From contig NZ_JAGSGD010000001.1 of NCBI RefSeq assembly GCF_016772415.1, forward strand, positions 558,001 through 622,000: a stretch of DNA of 64,000 nt. The letters are read 5' to 3'. The position numbers were made by a program, and so were the translations under genes. Position 1 is the stretch's first letter, and each line of letters opens with the position of its first letter. This document shows, piece after piece, positions 9,588-17,864 of this stretch. Source of the stretch: Phenylobacterium glaciei (GTDB lineage: Bacteria; Pseudomonadota; Alphaproteobacteria; Caulobacterales; Caulobacteraceae). The notes beneath the pieces are model-generated. The model was not told the DNA's origin and ran no database searches. It saw nothing but the letters and a program-made list of their open reading frames with translations.

Positions 9588-9980
9588 CTAGCGGGCGAAG
9601 ACGCTGCGGGTCAGGCAGGAAAAGACCAGCCGTCCGGCCTCGTCCAACAGGTCGTGCTGGGCGATGACGATGCCCTTGCCCTCGCCGACCGGATCCTTGC
9701 CCATCACTGTCATGCGGCCACGCAGGTTCTCGCCGGCCGGCGGGTTGCGGGCCCAGCGCAGGGCGTCGACGCCGAGGCGCTTGGTCTGGGGCCAGTTGAC
9801 CACCGCGGCCGAATCCAGCCGGGTCCAGATGGCGAAGACCATGGCGTCGGGCGCGCCGCGCTCAGCCGGCCAGCCGGGGGCGAAGGCGGCGATGAAGGCT
9901 TCCAGGGCGTTGGCGTCGACACGGACCTCGCCGAGATAGACCACCTGACCGATCTCGATCTCGTCGAAGGGGGCGGGCAC
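9588..9980 (-). CDS. Small MaoC-like hotdog-fold protein
   Basis: This 130-residue protein starts at a GTG with an AGGAGAG ribosome site 5 bases upstream. The opening (FDEIEIGQVVYLGEVRVDANALEAF) and the spacing of its segments resemble MaoC-like acyl dehydratases. The catalytic Asp-x-Asn-Pro-x-His block is not seen; FAPGW stands at the equivalent point. It may be an inactive or differently specialised member, or a thioester-binding protein. It converges on the SapC gene and shares no obvious pathway with it. Family assignment is moderate. Confidence 0.6.
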   Translation of the reverse strand: MPAPFDEIEIGQVVYLGEVRVDANALEAFIAAFAPGWPAERGAPDAMVFAIWTRLDSAAVVNWPQTKRLGVDALRWARNPPAGENLRGRMTVMGKDPVGEGKGIVIAQHDLLDEAGRLVFSCLTRSVFAR

Positions 9981-10109
9981 GTAACTCTCCTGGGGTTCGA
10001 ACCGAACTGATTAGTCGATGATGGCGCGCGCCCATGACAAGTCGAGCGCTTTGCGGATGGGCGTTGGCGGCCCATATAGCGGCCTGAGTGTGGGGATTGG
10101 GATAACGGT

Positions 10110-12239
10110 ATGACGCGTTTCATTGCGGGCGTTCTCGCGGCCCTGACCCTGGCGACCGCCTTCGCCCTCCCGGCCGCCGCCGCGCCGGTCCAGACCGGCC
10201 ATATCGAGGCCGAGCTGGTGGCCCAGGACGCCGGCGTCGCGCCCGGTGGAACGGTCTACGTCGCCCTGCGCCAGAAGATCCAAAAGGGCTGGCATACCTA
10301 CTGGCGCAACTCCGGCGACTCCGGTGAGGCGACCCAGATCAGTTGGACCCTGCCGGTCGGCTGGAGCGCCGGCGAGATCGTCTGGGCGCCGCCGACCCGC
10401 CAGCCCACCGGCCCGCTGATGAACTACGGCTACCAGGGCGAGGTGCTGCTGCCTGTCGCCATCACCGCGCCGAAATCCGCCAAGCCCGGCGACACCATCA
10501 CGCTGAAGGCCGCCGCCGCCTTCCTGGTCTGCGAGGACATCTGCGTTCCGGAAGACGCCGTCCTCACCCTGGACCTGCCCGTGGTGGCCGCCGCCCCGCA
10601 GCCCGACGCCAAATGGGGCGCGGCTGTCACCAAGGCCCTGGAGGCGGCGCCCAAGCCCGCCGGCCTGACGGCTGCGTTCAGCAATATTGACGGGGTTTTG
10701 AAACTGGCTATCGCCGGGTCGCCGCTGAAGGGCGCCGACGAGGCCTATTTCTATCCCTTCAAGGCGACGGTCATCGACCACGCCAAACCCCAAACCCTCG
10801 ATCGCGGTCCTGAAGGCCTGACCCTGACCCTGACCCCCGGCTACGACTTCACCAAGGGCACGGCGCCCGCCGCCCTGGACGGGGTCTTGAGCGTGGGCGG
10901 AAAGGCCTATGAGCTCACCGCCGCCGAAGGCCCGCCGCCCGCCGGAACGTCCGGCCTCGGCGCCCCGCCCGCCAAGGCTGTGGCTCCGGTCGCCGGCGCC
11001 AGCCTCGGCCTCGCCCTGGCCTTCGTCTACGCCCTGCTGGGCGGGCTGGTGCTGAACCTGATGCCCTGCGTCTTCCCGATCCTGGCCATGAAGGCCACCT
11101 CCCTGGCCGGTCACGCCCATGAGCAGGGCGCCGCCCGCGCCCAAGGCCTGGCCTTCCTGGCCGGTGTGCTGGCCACCTTCCTGGCCCTGGCCGGCGCCCT
11201 GATCGCCATCCGCGCCGGAGGCTCAGCCGTGGGCTGGGGCTTCCAGTTGCAGTCGCCGGTGGTCGTCGCCGGCCTGGCCCTGCTGATGCTGGCCGTGGCG
11301 CTGAACCTCTCGGGCCTGTTCGAAGTCGGGACCTCGCTCCAGGGCGTGGGCACGGGCCTGGCGTCCAAGCAGGGCCTGGCCGGGGCCTTCTTCACCGGGG
11401 CCCTGGCCGTCGTGGTGGCCGCCCCCTGCACCGCGCCCTTCATGGGGCCGGCCCTGGGCTGGGCCCTGACCCAAAGCGCGCCGGTCGCCTTGGCGGTCTT
11501 CCTGGGTCTTGGCCTCGGTTTCGCCGCCCCGTTCACCCTGGCGGCGTTCGCCCCGGGCCTGCTCGCCCGTCTGCCCAAGCCAGGTCCCTGGATGGAGACC
11601 TTTAAGAAGCTGATGGCCTTCCCGATGTACGGGGCCGCGGCCTGGCTGGTCTGGGTGCTGACGGTGCAGGCCGGCGAGATGGGCCTGGCGCGGGTTCTGG
11701 CCGCCGCCGTGGTCCTGGCTCTGGCTGCCTGGGTGCTTGGCCTGGCCCAGAAGCGGCAGGCCTCCGGCGGCAAGCCCCTGACCCTGGCGGCCATCGGCGC
11801 GGTCCTGGCCGTCGGCGCCTTCGTCCTGGTGCTGGTCCCGGCCTATGGGACGCCCGCGGCGGCTTCAACCGAGGTCGCGGCGGGCTCGATTCCCGAGGCG
11901 GTCTACAGTCCCGAGGCCGTCGCCGAGGCCCGCGCGCAAGGCAAGCCGGTGTTCGTGAACTTCACCGCCGCCTGGTGCGTCACCTGCCAGGTGAATGAGA
12001 AGGTGGCCTTCGCGACGGCGGAAGCGGCTGACGCCTTCACCCGCACGGGCGCGGTCTATCTGAAGGCCGACTGGACGCGGAAGGACGCGGTGATCGCCGC
12101 CGAGCTGGCCAGGCATGGCCGGGCCGGCGTGCCGCTCTATCTGGTCTATGGGGTGAAGAACCCCGATCCCGTCATCCTGCCCCAGTTCCTGACGCCGGCC
12201 CTGGTGTCCAAGGCCCTGGACAAGGCCAAGTCCAGCTAG
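10110..12239 (+). CDS. Protein-disulfide reductase, DsbD/ScsB family
   Basis: The 709-residue protein has a signal peptide, a periplasmic alpha-like domain with a CX3C pair (LVCEDICVP, about residues 140-150), then an eight-helix membrane domain with the conserved cysteines in NLMPCVFP and APCTAPF, and a C-terminal thioredoxin domain with WCVTC (Cys623 and Cys626). It carries electrons from cytoplasmic thioredoxin across the inner membrane to periplasmic partners. The long N-terminal domain is closer to ScsB than to classical DsbD, which points to copper-stress or specialised substrates. Its stop overlaps that of the converging small gene. Confidence 0.9.
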   Translation: MTRFIAGVLAALTLATAFALPAAAAPVQTGHIEAELVAQDAGVAPGGTVYVALRQKIQKGWHTYWRNSGDSGEATQISWTLPVGWSAGEIVWAPPTRQPTGPLMNYGYQGEVLLPVAITAPKSAKPGDTITLKAAAAFLVCEDICVPEDAVLTLDLPVVAAAPQPDAKWGAAVTKALEAAPKPAGLTAAFSNIDGVLKLAIAGSPLKGADEAYFYPFKATVIDHAKPQTLDRGPEGLTLTLTPGYDFTKGTAPAALDGVLSVGGKAYELTAAEGPPPAGTSGLGAPPAKAVAPVAGASLGLALAFVYALLGGLVLNLMPCVFPILAMKATSLAGHAHEQGAARAQGLAFLAGVLATFLALAGALIAIRAGGSAVGWGFQLQSPVVVAGLALLMLAVALNLSGLFEVGTSLQGVGTGLASKQGLAGAFFTGALAVVVAAPCTAPFMGPALGWALTQSAPVALAVFLGLGLGFAAPFTLAAFAPGLLARLPKPGPWMETFKKLMAFPMYGAAAWLVWVLTVQAGEMGLARVLAAAVVLALAAWVLGLAQKRQASGGKPLTLAAIGAVLAVGAFVLVLVPAYGTPAAASTEVAAGSIPEAVYSPEAVAEARAQGKPVFVNFTAAWCVTCQVNEKVAFATAEAADAFTRTGAVYLKADWTRKDAVIAAELARHGRAGVPLYLVYGVKNPDPVILPQFLTPALVSKALDKAKSS

Positions 12240-12688
12240 GTCGGGACCTGAGACGTGACCGTCGCCGGGGTGGTGATCACCTCGACATTATCGTTCAGCA
12301 GATAGGCCATGTCGCGCAGGGCCAGGTCGCGGTCCTTCGGGGTGGGGGCCGCGGTCACCGCCTCGAGCTTCAGCGGCAGGTCCTGGGAGATGCCGCGCAG
12401 GATGCACTTCAGGTCGCCATCGGTGCCCCGCTTGGCCAGCAGGACGTGGCCCTGCATGTCCAGCGCCGCCAATTCACCGATCTGGGTCTTGAAGTCGGCG
12501 GCCAGGGTCTTGCCGGCGCGGGCGCCATCGACCTCCGCCTTCAGAGCGCCCGCCCGTTTGACGATGTCGAGGAACAGCGGCTCCTGGGCCACCGCCGAGG
12601 GGGGCGTGCTCATCCCCGGTCCGGGGGTGATCGGACCGGTGGCGGCGAGCCAGAGGATGGCGAGAGAGGCGGCGGCGTCGCAGGACAT
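12236..12688 (-). CDS. Hypothetical secreted protein, 150 aa
   Basis: I do not recognise this family. The N-terminus (about residues 1-34) is hydrophobic with Ala, Gly and Pro and could be a signal peptide or single anchor; the rest is a soluble, mainly helical stretch with one Cys (DLKCILRG). The gene converges on and overlaps the DsbD-family stop by three bases, and faces away from pgi, sharing a 99-base divergent region with it. Coding is supported by position and by a normal start rather than by homology. Confidence 0.55.
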   Translation of the reverse strand: MSCDAAASLAILWLAATGPITPGPGMSTPPSAVAQEPLFLDIVKRAGALKAEVDGARAGKTLAADFKTQIGELAALDMQGHVLLAKRGTDGDLKCILRGISQDLPLKLEAVTAAPTPKDRDLALRDMAYLLNDNVEVITTPATVTSQVPT

Positions 12689-12787
12689 GACGATCCTCGT
12701 TGCGCGAACTAAGACAGACGCGAAGGGGCTTCAGATAGCCCGAACATGGTAAACGCGATCCTACCGCGCGCCCGAAGGTAAGCCTTG

Positions 12788-14398
12788 ATGACCACGCCAG
12801 ACTCCGCCTGGACCAACCTGAAAAAGGCCGCCGTCGCCGCCCGTGATCCGATCGCGGGCCTGTTCGCCATCGAGACGGATCGCCTGGAGAAGCTGGTGGT
12901 GGAGGCTGCCGGCCTACGGATCGACCTTTCCAAGCAGCCCTGGTCGCTGGGAGACTTCGACACCGCCCTGACGCTCGCCAAGGTCTGCGACGTGGAGGGC
13001 GCGCGCAATCGCCTGTGGGCCGGGGAGCCGGTCAATATCTCGGAGAACCGCGCGGCCCTGCATATGGCTCTGCGCGCGCCGGACGGGGCCGACTTCAAGG
13101 CCGACGGGGTTCTGGTCTCCCGCGAGGTGGAAGCTACGCGAAACGCCATGCGCGCCTTCGCCGAGGCGGTGCGCTCGGGCGCCAAGGCCGGCGCGACCGG
13201 CAAGCCCTTCAAGGCCATCGTCCACATCGGCATCGGCGGGTCCGACCTCGGGCCCCGGCTGATCTGGGAGGCCCTGCGGCCCCTGAACCCCGAGATCGAG
13301 CTGCGCTTCGCCGCCAATGTGGATCCATCGGAGACGGCGCTGGCGCTCGCGGGTCTCGATCCGGCTGAGACTCTGGTGGTCGTCGTCTCCAAGACCTTCA
13401 CCACCCAGGAGACCCTGGCCAACGCCGAGGTGGTCCGCGCCTGGCTGCGCGCGGCGCTGGGTCCGGCGTCCGACTCACACCTGGTGGCGGTGTCCGCCGC
13501 GCCGGCCGTGGCCCAGGCCTTCGGGGTTCCGGCCGACCAGGTGTTCGGCTTCTGGGACTGGGTGGGCGGCCGCTATTCCATCTGGTCGGCGGTGGGCCTC
13601 TCCTGCGCCATCGGCCTCGGCTACGACGTCTTCCAGCGCCTGCTCGACGGTGGCGCGGAGATGGACCACCACTTCCGCCACACGCCCCTGCTGTTGAACG
13701 CCCCGGTGCTGCTGGCCCTGGCCCACATCTTCAACCGTGACGGCCTGGACCGCCCCCTGCGGGCGGTGATCCCTTATGCGGCGCGGCTGCGGCTGTTCCC
13801 CAGCTTCCTGCAGCAGCTGGAGATGGAGTCCAACGGCAAGCGGGTGGACCAGCAGGGCCGGCCCGTCGCCCATGCCACGGCGGCTTCGGTGTTCGGCGAC
13901 GCCGGCACCAACGGCCAGCACGCCTTCTTCCAGATGCTGCACCAGGGGACCGACGTGATCCCGGTGGACTTCGTGGCGGTCGCCAAGGCCGGCGAGGGCG
14001 AGCCCGTCAACCACACCATCCTGCTGGCCAATGTCATCGCCCAGGCCCAGGCCCTGATGACGGGCCGCAGCGAGGCCGACGTGCGCGAGGAACTGACAGC
14101 CAAGGGTCTTACGCCCGCCGAGATCGACATCTTGGCCCCCCAGCGCACCTTCCCTGGCGACCGACCCTCGAGTTTCATCCTGATGGACGCCCTGACGCCG
14201 GAGGCTCTGGGCGCCCTGATCGTCCTGCATGAGCACAAGGTCTTCGTGGAAGGCGTGCTCTGGGGCATCAATAGTTTCGACCAGTGGGGAGTGGAGCTGG
14301 GCAAGAGCCTGGCCACCAGGATCCTCGCCGAACTGCAAGGCGGCGCCTCTGGCGTCCACGACCCGTCCACCGCCGCCCTCGTGGCGCGGCTCAAGTAG
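12788..14398 (+). CDS. pgi: Glucose-6-phosphate isomerase
   Basis: The 536-residue cytoplasmic enzyme interconverts glucose-6-phosphate and fructose-6-phosphate. Clear family blocks are IGIGGSDLGP, FWDWVGGRYSIWSAVGLS, the catalytic region MESNGKRV, GTNGQHAFFQMLHQGT with the catalytic His, and C-terminal FDQWGVELGK with the catalytic Lys. The ATG at 12788 is preferred to the adjacent TTG at 12785; GAAGG lies about 10 bases upstream. The SDR gene follows after 13 bases, so the two are probably co-transcribed. In Caulobacterales the enzyme serves gluconeogenic and Entner-Doudoroff cycling. Confidence 0.96.
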   Translation: MTTPDSAWTNLKKAAVAARDPIAGLFAIETDRLEKLVVEAAGLRIDLSKQPWSLGDFDTALTLAKVCDVEGARNRLWAGEPVNISENRAALHMALRAPDGADFKADGVLVSREVEATRNAMRAFAEAVRSGAKAGATGKPFKAIVHIGIGGSDLGPRLIWEALRPLNPEIELRFAANVDPSETALALAGLDPAETLVVVVSKTFTTQETLANAEVVRAWLRAALGPASDSHLVAVSAAPAVAQAFGVPADQVFGFWDWVGGRYSIWSAVGLSCAIGLGYDVFQRLLDGGAEMDHHFRHTPLLLNAPVLLALAHIFNRDGLDRPLRAVIPYAARLRLFPSFLQQLEMESNGKRVDQQGRPVAHATAASVFGDAGTNGQHAFFQMLHQGTDVIPVDFVAVAKAGEGEPVNHTILLANVIAQAQALMTGRSEADVREELTAKGLTPAEIDILAPQRTFPGDRPSSFILMDALTPEALGALIVLHEHKVFVEGVLWGINSFDQWGVELGKSLATRILAELQGGASGVHDPSTAALVARLK

Positions 14399-14411
14399 CT
14401 AAGGAAACCCG

Positions 14412-15281
14412 ATGCGCGACCTGACCGGCAAGACCGCCTTCATCACCGGCGGGGCCAGCGGCCTTGGCCTCGCCATGGCCCATGCCTTTGGTGAGGCCGG
14501 CATGAACGTGATGCTGGCCGATATCGAGGAGGCGCCGCTGCTCGCCGCCGTGAAGGAGCTCGAGGAGCGTCAGATCCGCGCCAGCGGCGTGCTCTGCGAT
14601 GTGGCTGTCCGCAACGCGGTGGAGGCCGCCGCGGCCAAGACCATCGAGACCTTCGGCAAGGTGCACGTGGTCTGCAACAACGCCGGCGTCGGCGCCGGTG
14701 GGCCCATCGATCAGGTGCGCCACGCCGACTGGGACTGGATCCTGGCGGTGAACCTGATGGGGGTGGTCTACGGCATGGAGACCTTCCTGCCGCTGATCCG
14801 ATCGCACGGCGAGGGCGGGACCTTCGTCAACACCGCCTCCATGGCCGGCATGATCTCGCCGCCGGGCATGGAGCCCTACAGCGCCACCAAGTTCGCGGTG
14901 GTGGCCATGTCCGAGGGCTGGGCGGGTCAGCTGGCGCCCGAGGGCATCAATGTCTCGGTGCTGTGCCCCGGCTTCGTGAAGACCAAGATCAACCAGTCGG
15001 GCCGCACCCGCCAGGCGCAGTTCGGTGGGCCGGTGGACAGCCCCGTGGTCGCCGACTCCATGGTGGAAAACGGTATCGATCCCCAGCGGGTCGGCCGCCG
15101 GGTGCTGGAGGCGATCCAGGCCGGCGAGCGCTACATCTTCACCCATCCCGACATGCGGCCCTTCGTCGAGGCCCGGTTCGCCGGCCTGATGAGCGCCTTC
15201 GACGCGGCGGCCGCCAGCCCGGCCCTGGCGGGGATGGACTACAAGACCCCCGACCTCTCGGGGATGGCGACGCCCTCGTGA
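14412..15281 (+). CDS. SDR family NAD(P)-dependent oxidoreductase
   Basis: The 289-residue protein is a classical short-chain dehydrogenase: GGASGLGLA is the glycine-rich cofactor loop, NNAGVG the structural motif, and YSATK the catalytic Tyr/Lys with an upstream Ser in NTASMAG. An acidic residue at the end of beta-2 (LADIEE) suggests NAD preference. A C-terminal extension of about 50 residues goes beyond the core fold. AAGGA sits just before the ATG. The stop overlaps the GTG of a second SDR gene (GTGA). The substrate is unknown; the pair may act in one lipid or alcohol pathway. Confidence 0.85.
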   Translation: MRDLTGKTAFITGGASGLGLAMAHAFGEAGMNVMLADIEEAPLLAAVKELEERQIRASGVLCDVAVRNAVEAAAAKTIETFGKVHVVCNNAGVGAGGPIDQVRHADWDWILAVNLMGVVYGMETFLPLIRSHGEGGTFVNTASMAGMISPPGMEPYSATKFAVVAMSEGWAGQLAPEGINVSVLCPGFVKTKINQSGRTRQAQFGGPVDSPVVADSMVENGIDPQRVGRRVLEAIQAGERYIFTHPDMRPFVEARFAGLMSAFDAAAASPALAGMDYKTPDLSGMATPS

Positions 15282-16024
15282 CCGTCCTCATCACCGGCGG
15301 GACCAAGGGCATCGGCCTGGCCATCGCCCGGCGGCTGGCCCCGGTCCATGGCCGGGTGGTGCTGGCCTATCACAGCGACGAGGCGGCGGCGGACGTCGCA
15401 CGCGCCGAGATCCTGGCGCTGGGGGCGGCCGTCGAGACCGTGCGGTGCGAGGTCGGCACGCCGGAGGGGGCCGCCGCCCTGATGGCGGAGATCGAGCGGC
15501 ACGGCCACGGCTTGAGCCACATCGTCCACTCGGCGGCGATGATCTATCCCACCACCCTGCTGGGGGCGGACCTGGTGAAGTTCCGCCAGGCGGTGGAGAC
15601 CAACGGCCTATCCCTGCTCTACCTGGTCCACGCCGCCCAGGCGCTGTTGGGGCGAGGCTCCAGCGTGGTGTTCATCACCAGCATGGGATCGCGCATCCCC
15701 AGCCCCAACTACGGCGCGCTGGGGGTCGGCAAGGCTCTCGCGGAGGCTATTGTCCGCTATCTGGTGGCCGAGCTCGCGCCACGTGGGATCAGGATCAACG
15801 GGGTGGCGCCGGGTCTGGTGCACACCACCTCGGTGGCCGCCATGCTGGGCAGCGAGGACGCCGCCCAGGCCGCCGTCGACCGCGCCGCCCGCACCAATCC
15901 TTCCGGCCGTGAGAGCCGGGACTCCGACTACGCCGCCCTGGTGGAGTTCCTGCTGGGCCCCGAGGCGGAGTTCATCCAGGGCCAGGTGATCGCCGCCACC
16001 GGCGGGACAGGCGTCATCGGCTAG
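15278..16024 (+). CDS. SDR protein with FabL-type YX6K active site (enoyl-ACP reductase-like)
   Basis: The 248-residue protein starts at a GTG overlapping the stop of the preceding SDR gene. It has the cofactor loop ITGGTKGIGLA, but instead of YXXXK the catalytic pair is Tyr145 and Lys152 (NYGALGVGKA), six residues apart. That spacing is the hallmark of FabI/FabL enoyl reductases. The context around it, SMGSR before and RYLVAELAPRGIRINGV after, resembles Bacillus FabL more than FabI. It may reduce enoyl-ACP or an enoyl-CoA, or be a divergent dehydrogenase. Coupling to another SDR supports a shared acyl substrate. Specificity is inferred. Confidence 0.75.
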   Translation: MTVLITGGTKGIGLAIARRLAPVHGRVVLAYHSDEAAADVARAEILALGAAVETVRCEVGTPEGAAALMAEIERHGHGLSHIVHSAAMIYPTTLLGADLVKFRQAVETNGLSLLYLVHAAQALLGRGSSVVFITSMGSRIPSPNYGALGVGKALAEAIVRYLVAELAPRGIRINGVAPGLVHTTSVAAMLGSEDAAQAAVDRAARTNPSGRESRDSDYAALVEFLLGPEAEFIQGQVIAATGGTGVIG

Positions 16025-16125
16025 ATCACGTTCTCCGCCGGGCCGATCTTTTGGCCCAAAGGGCTGGGGGAGCCGACCTCCAGATCATCACCGCGTGAGG
16101 GGACTCGCCATCCATCGAGCGCCGC

Positions 16126-16131
16126 GCTATA
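16126..16131 (+). promoter_or_regulatory. Candidate -10 element of the his leader transcript
   Basis: GCTATA matches the Caulobacter housekeeping -10 pattern GCTANA. No good -35 is seen. Initiation 6-8 bases downstream would place the RNA 5' end within about five bases of the leader ATG at 16143, so the leader could be translated leaderless. Confidence 0.4.
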
Positions 16132-16142
16132 GGCCCGCTCGC

Positions 16143-16220
16143 ATGACGAGCTCGGCGCACCATCACGGCCACCACCATTCGACCCGCCACGGCGGGCTCG
16201 GCCGGGGGCGTTTGGCCTAA
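16143..16220 (+). CDS. hisL: Histidine operon leader peptide
   Basis: This 25-codon ORF, too short for ordinary gene calling, reads M-T-S-S-A then HHHGHHH, and later one more His: seven His codons in 25, at 16158-16178 and 16188-16190. It ends at TAA 16218-16220, 171 bases before hisS. Such a His run directly before histidine genes is the mark of ribosome-mediated attenuation: stalling at His codons when charged His-tRNA is scarce changes the folding of downstream RNA. There is no Shine-Dalgarno before the ATG, and a -10-like GCTATA lies 12 bases upstream, which suggests a leaderless or near-leaderless transcript. The symbol is used by analogy with enteric hisL. Confidence 0.9.
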   Translation: MTSSAHHHGHHHSTRHGGLGRGRLA

Positions 16221-16259
16221 ACCCCGGCTTCGAGCCCCCCGCAGATGCGGATGGGGCTC
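16194..16259 (+). promoter_or_regulatory. Mutually exclusive attenuator hairpins of the his leader
   Basis: Two alternative folds share a segment. In fold 1, GGGCTCG (16194-16200) plus GCCGGGG (16201-16207) pair with CCCCGGC (16222-16228) and CGAGCCC (16231-16237), giving 14 base pairs with a 2-base bulge. In fold 2, GAGCCCC (16232-16238) pairs with GGGGCTC (16253-16259), extended by CCGC/GCGG (16239-16242 and 16247-16250). Fold 1 uses the 5' arm of fold 2. A ribosome stalled on the HHHGHHH codons leaves fold 1 free; one that reaches the stop codon at 16218 disrupts it and permits fold 2. Fold 2 lacks a U tract, so termination may need Rho or another factor. Confidence 0.75.
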
Positions 16260-16313
16260 ACGCGAAGATCGCCAGCTCCATCCGTCGACCCCACGCTTTC
16301 AGGGATACAGACG

Positions 16314-16382
16314 ATGGAATTCTCCGCCTCCAACCCGCAACGCCTGCGCCCGCGCCTTGCCGCGCGCGCCGCCATCGCTTAA
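16314..16382 (+). CDS. Second small upstream ORF before hisS
   Basis: A 22-codon ORF starts at an ATG with CAGGGA 8 bases upstream and ends in TAA nine bases before the hisS ATG, in the same reading frame as hisS. The peptide is Arg- and Ala-rich (NPQRLRPRLAARAAIA) with no His, so it is not a His sensor. hisS has no visible Shine-Dalgarno, so ribosomes finishing this ORF may reinitiate at hisS. It could instead be chance; the good ribosome site and tight spacing argue for function. Confidence 0.45.
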   Translation: MEFSASNPQRLRPRLAARAAIA

Positions 16383-16391
16383 GCGCGCGCC

Positions 16392-17864
16392 ATGACGAAT
16401 GACCCGACACGTCCGGAAGCCCGCGCGCCGCGCGGCTTCAACGACCGCCGCGCGCGCGATCTCACCGCCGAACGTCAGATCCTGGCCAAGGTCTCGGAGG
16501 TCTATGAACGCTACGGCTTCGAGGCCTTCGACACGGGCGCGCTGGAATATGCCGATGCGCTCGGCAAGTTCCTGCCCGACGCCGACCGTCCCAACGAAGG
16601 CGTCTTCGCCCTGCAGGACGACGATGAGCAGTGGATGGCCCTGCGCTACGACCTGACCGCGCCGCTGGCCCGGTTCGTGGCCCAGAACTGGGAGACCCTG
16701 CCCAAGCCGTTCCGCCGCTACGCCTTCGGCACGGTCTGGCGCAATGAGAAGCCCGGCCCGGGCCGCTTCCGCGAATTCACCCAGTGCGACGCCGACACGG
16801 TGGGCTCGTCCCGCCCCGAGGCCGACGCCGAGATCATCGCCATGGCCGCCGACGGCCTGACCGCGGCGGGCCTGCCGGCCGGCGCCTATGTCATCAAGAT
16901 CAACAACCGCAAGCTCCTGAACGGCCTGCTGGCCACGGCGGGGGTCACGACCGAGGGCCAGAAGCTGGCGGTGCTGCGCGCCGTCGACAAGCTGGACCGC
17001 CTGGGTCCCGACGGCGTGCGCCTGCTGCTGGGGGAAGGCCGCAAGGACGAGAGCGGCGCCTTCACCAAGGGGGCAGGGCTGGGGACCGCGGCCGCCGAGG
17101 CCGTGCTGGCCTTCACCGCCGCCGGCGCCGAGGGGCGTTCGGAGACTCTCGACCGCATCGCCAACGTCATCGGCGGCTCGCCGGAGGGCGGCGAGGGGCT
17201 GGAGGAGCTGTCGCGGATCGACAAGGCGCTGATCGGCATGGGGGTCGCCCAGGACCGGGCGATGTTCGACCCGTCCATCGTGCGCGGCCTGGAATACTAT
17301 ACCGGCCCGGTCTTCGAGGCCGAACTGCTGCTGGCCACCAATGACGAGAACGGCGCCCCGGTGCGGTTCGGCTCGGTGGGCGGCGGGGGCCGCTATGACG
17401 ACCTGGTGGCCCGCTTCACCGGCGAGCGCACGCCCGCCACCGGCTTCTCCTTCGGGGTCTCGCGCCTGGCCTCGGCCCTGCGCGCGGCGGGCCGGGACCT
17501 GGGCGGGCAGGCGCGGGGACCCGTGGTGGTCATCGCCTTCAGCCCCGACGACATGGCCGCCTATTATGGTGTGGTGGGCGAACTGCGCGCCGCCGGCATC
17601 GCGGCGGAAGTCTATCTGGGCAGTTCCGGCATGCGGCCGCAGATGAAGTATGCCGACCGCCGGATGTCGCCGGCCGCCATCATGCTGGGCGGGGACGAGA
17701 TCGCCGCCGGCACGGTGACCATCAAGGACCTGGACCTCGGGCGCGAACTCTCGGCGGGGGTCACCGAAAACGCCGCGTGGCGCGAACAGCGGCCGGGCCA
17801 ACAGACCATCCCGCGCGCTGAGCTGATCCCGGCCCTGCGCCGTATCCTGGACGCCAGCAAATGA
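16392..17864 (+). CDS. hisS: Histidine--tRNA ligase
   Basis: The 490-residue class II aminoacyl-tRNA synthetase attaches histidine to tRNA-His. Motif 2 is seen at RRYAFGTVWRNEKPGPGRFREFTQCD, the first HisRS signature at RGLEYYTGPVFEAEL, and the glycine-rich motif 3 region at SVGGGGRYDDLV with GFSFGVSRL. The C-terminal anticodon-binding domain starts near residue 380. It is the first gene of hisS-hisZ-hisG, with the hisZ start overlapping its stop (ATGA). The upstream His leader implies that the synthetase gene itself answers to His-tRNA charging. Its own ATG has no Shine-Dalgarno. Confidence 0.95.
   Translation: MTNDPTRPEARAPRGFNDRRARDLTAERQILAKVSEVYERYGFEAFDTGALEYADALGKFLPDADRPNEGVFALQDDDEQWMALRYDLTAPLARFVAQNWETLPKPFRRYAFGTVWRNEKPGPGRFREFTQCDADTVGSSRPEADAEIIAMAADGLTAAGLPAGAYVIKINNRKLLNGLLATAGVTTEGQKLAVLRAVDKLDRLGPDGVRLLLGEGRKDESGAFTKGAGLGTAAAEAVLAFTAAGAEGRSETLDRIANVIGGSPEGGEGLEELSRIDKALIGMGVAQDRAMFDPSIVRGLEYYTGPVFEAELLLATNDENGAPVRFGSVGGGGRYDDLVARFTGERTPATGFSFGVSRLASALRAAGRDLGGQARGPVVVIAFSPDDMAAYYGVVGELRAAGIAAEVYLGSSGMRPQMKYADRRMSPAAIMLGGDEIAAGTVTIKDLDLGRELSAGVTENAAWREQRPGQQTIPRAELIPALRRILDASK

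Noticed and set aside
9990..10005. GGTTCGAACC, which looks like a tRNA T-loop.
   Set aside because: No acceptor, anticodon or D-stem can be built around it; it lies at the start region of the small hotdog gene.
16314..16391. The short ORF before hisS as an N-terminal extension of HisRS.
   Set aside because: It is in frame but separated by a TAA at 16380-16382, and HisRS proteins normally begin close to the ATG at 16392.
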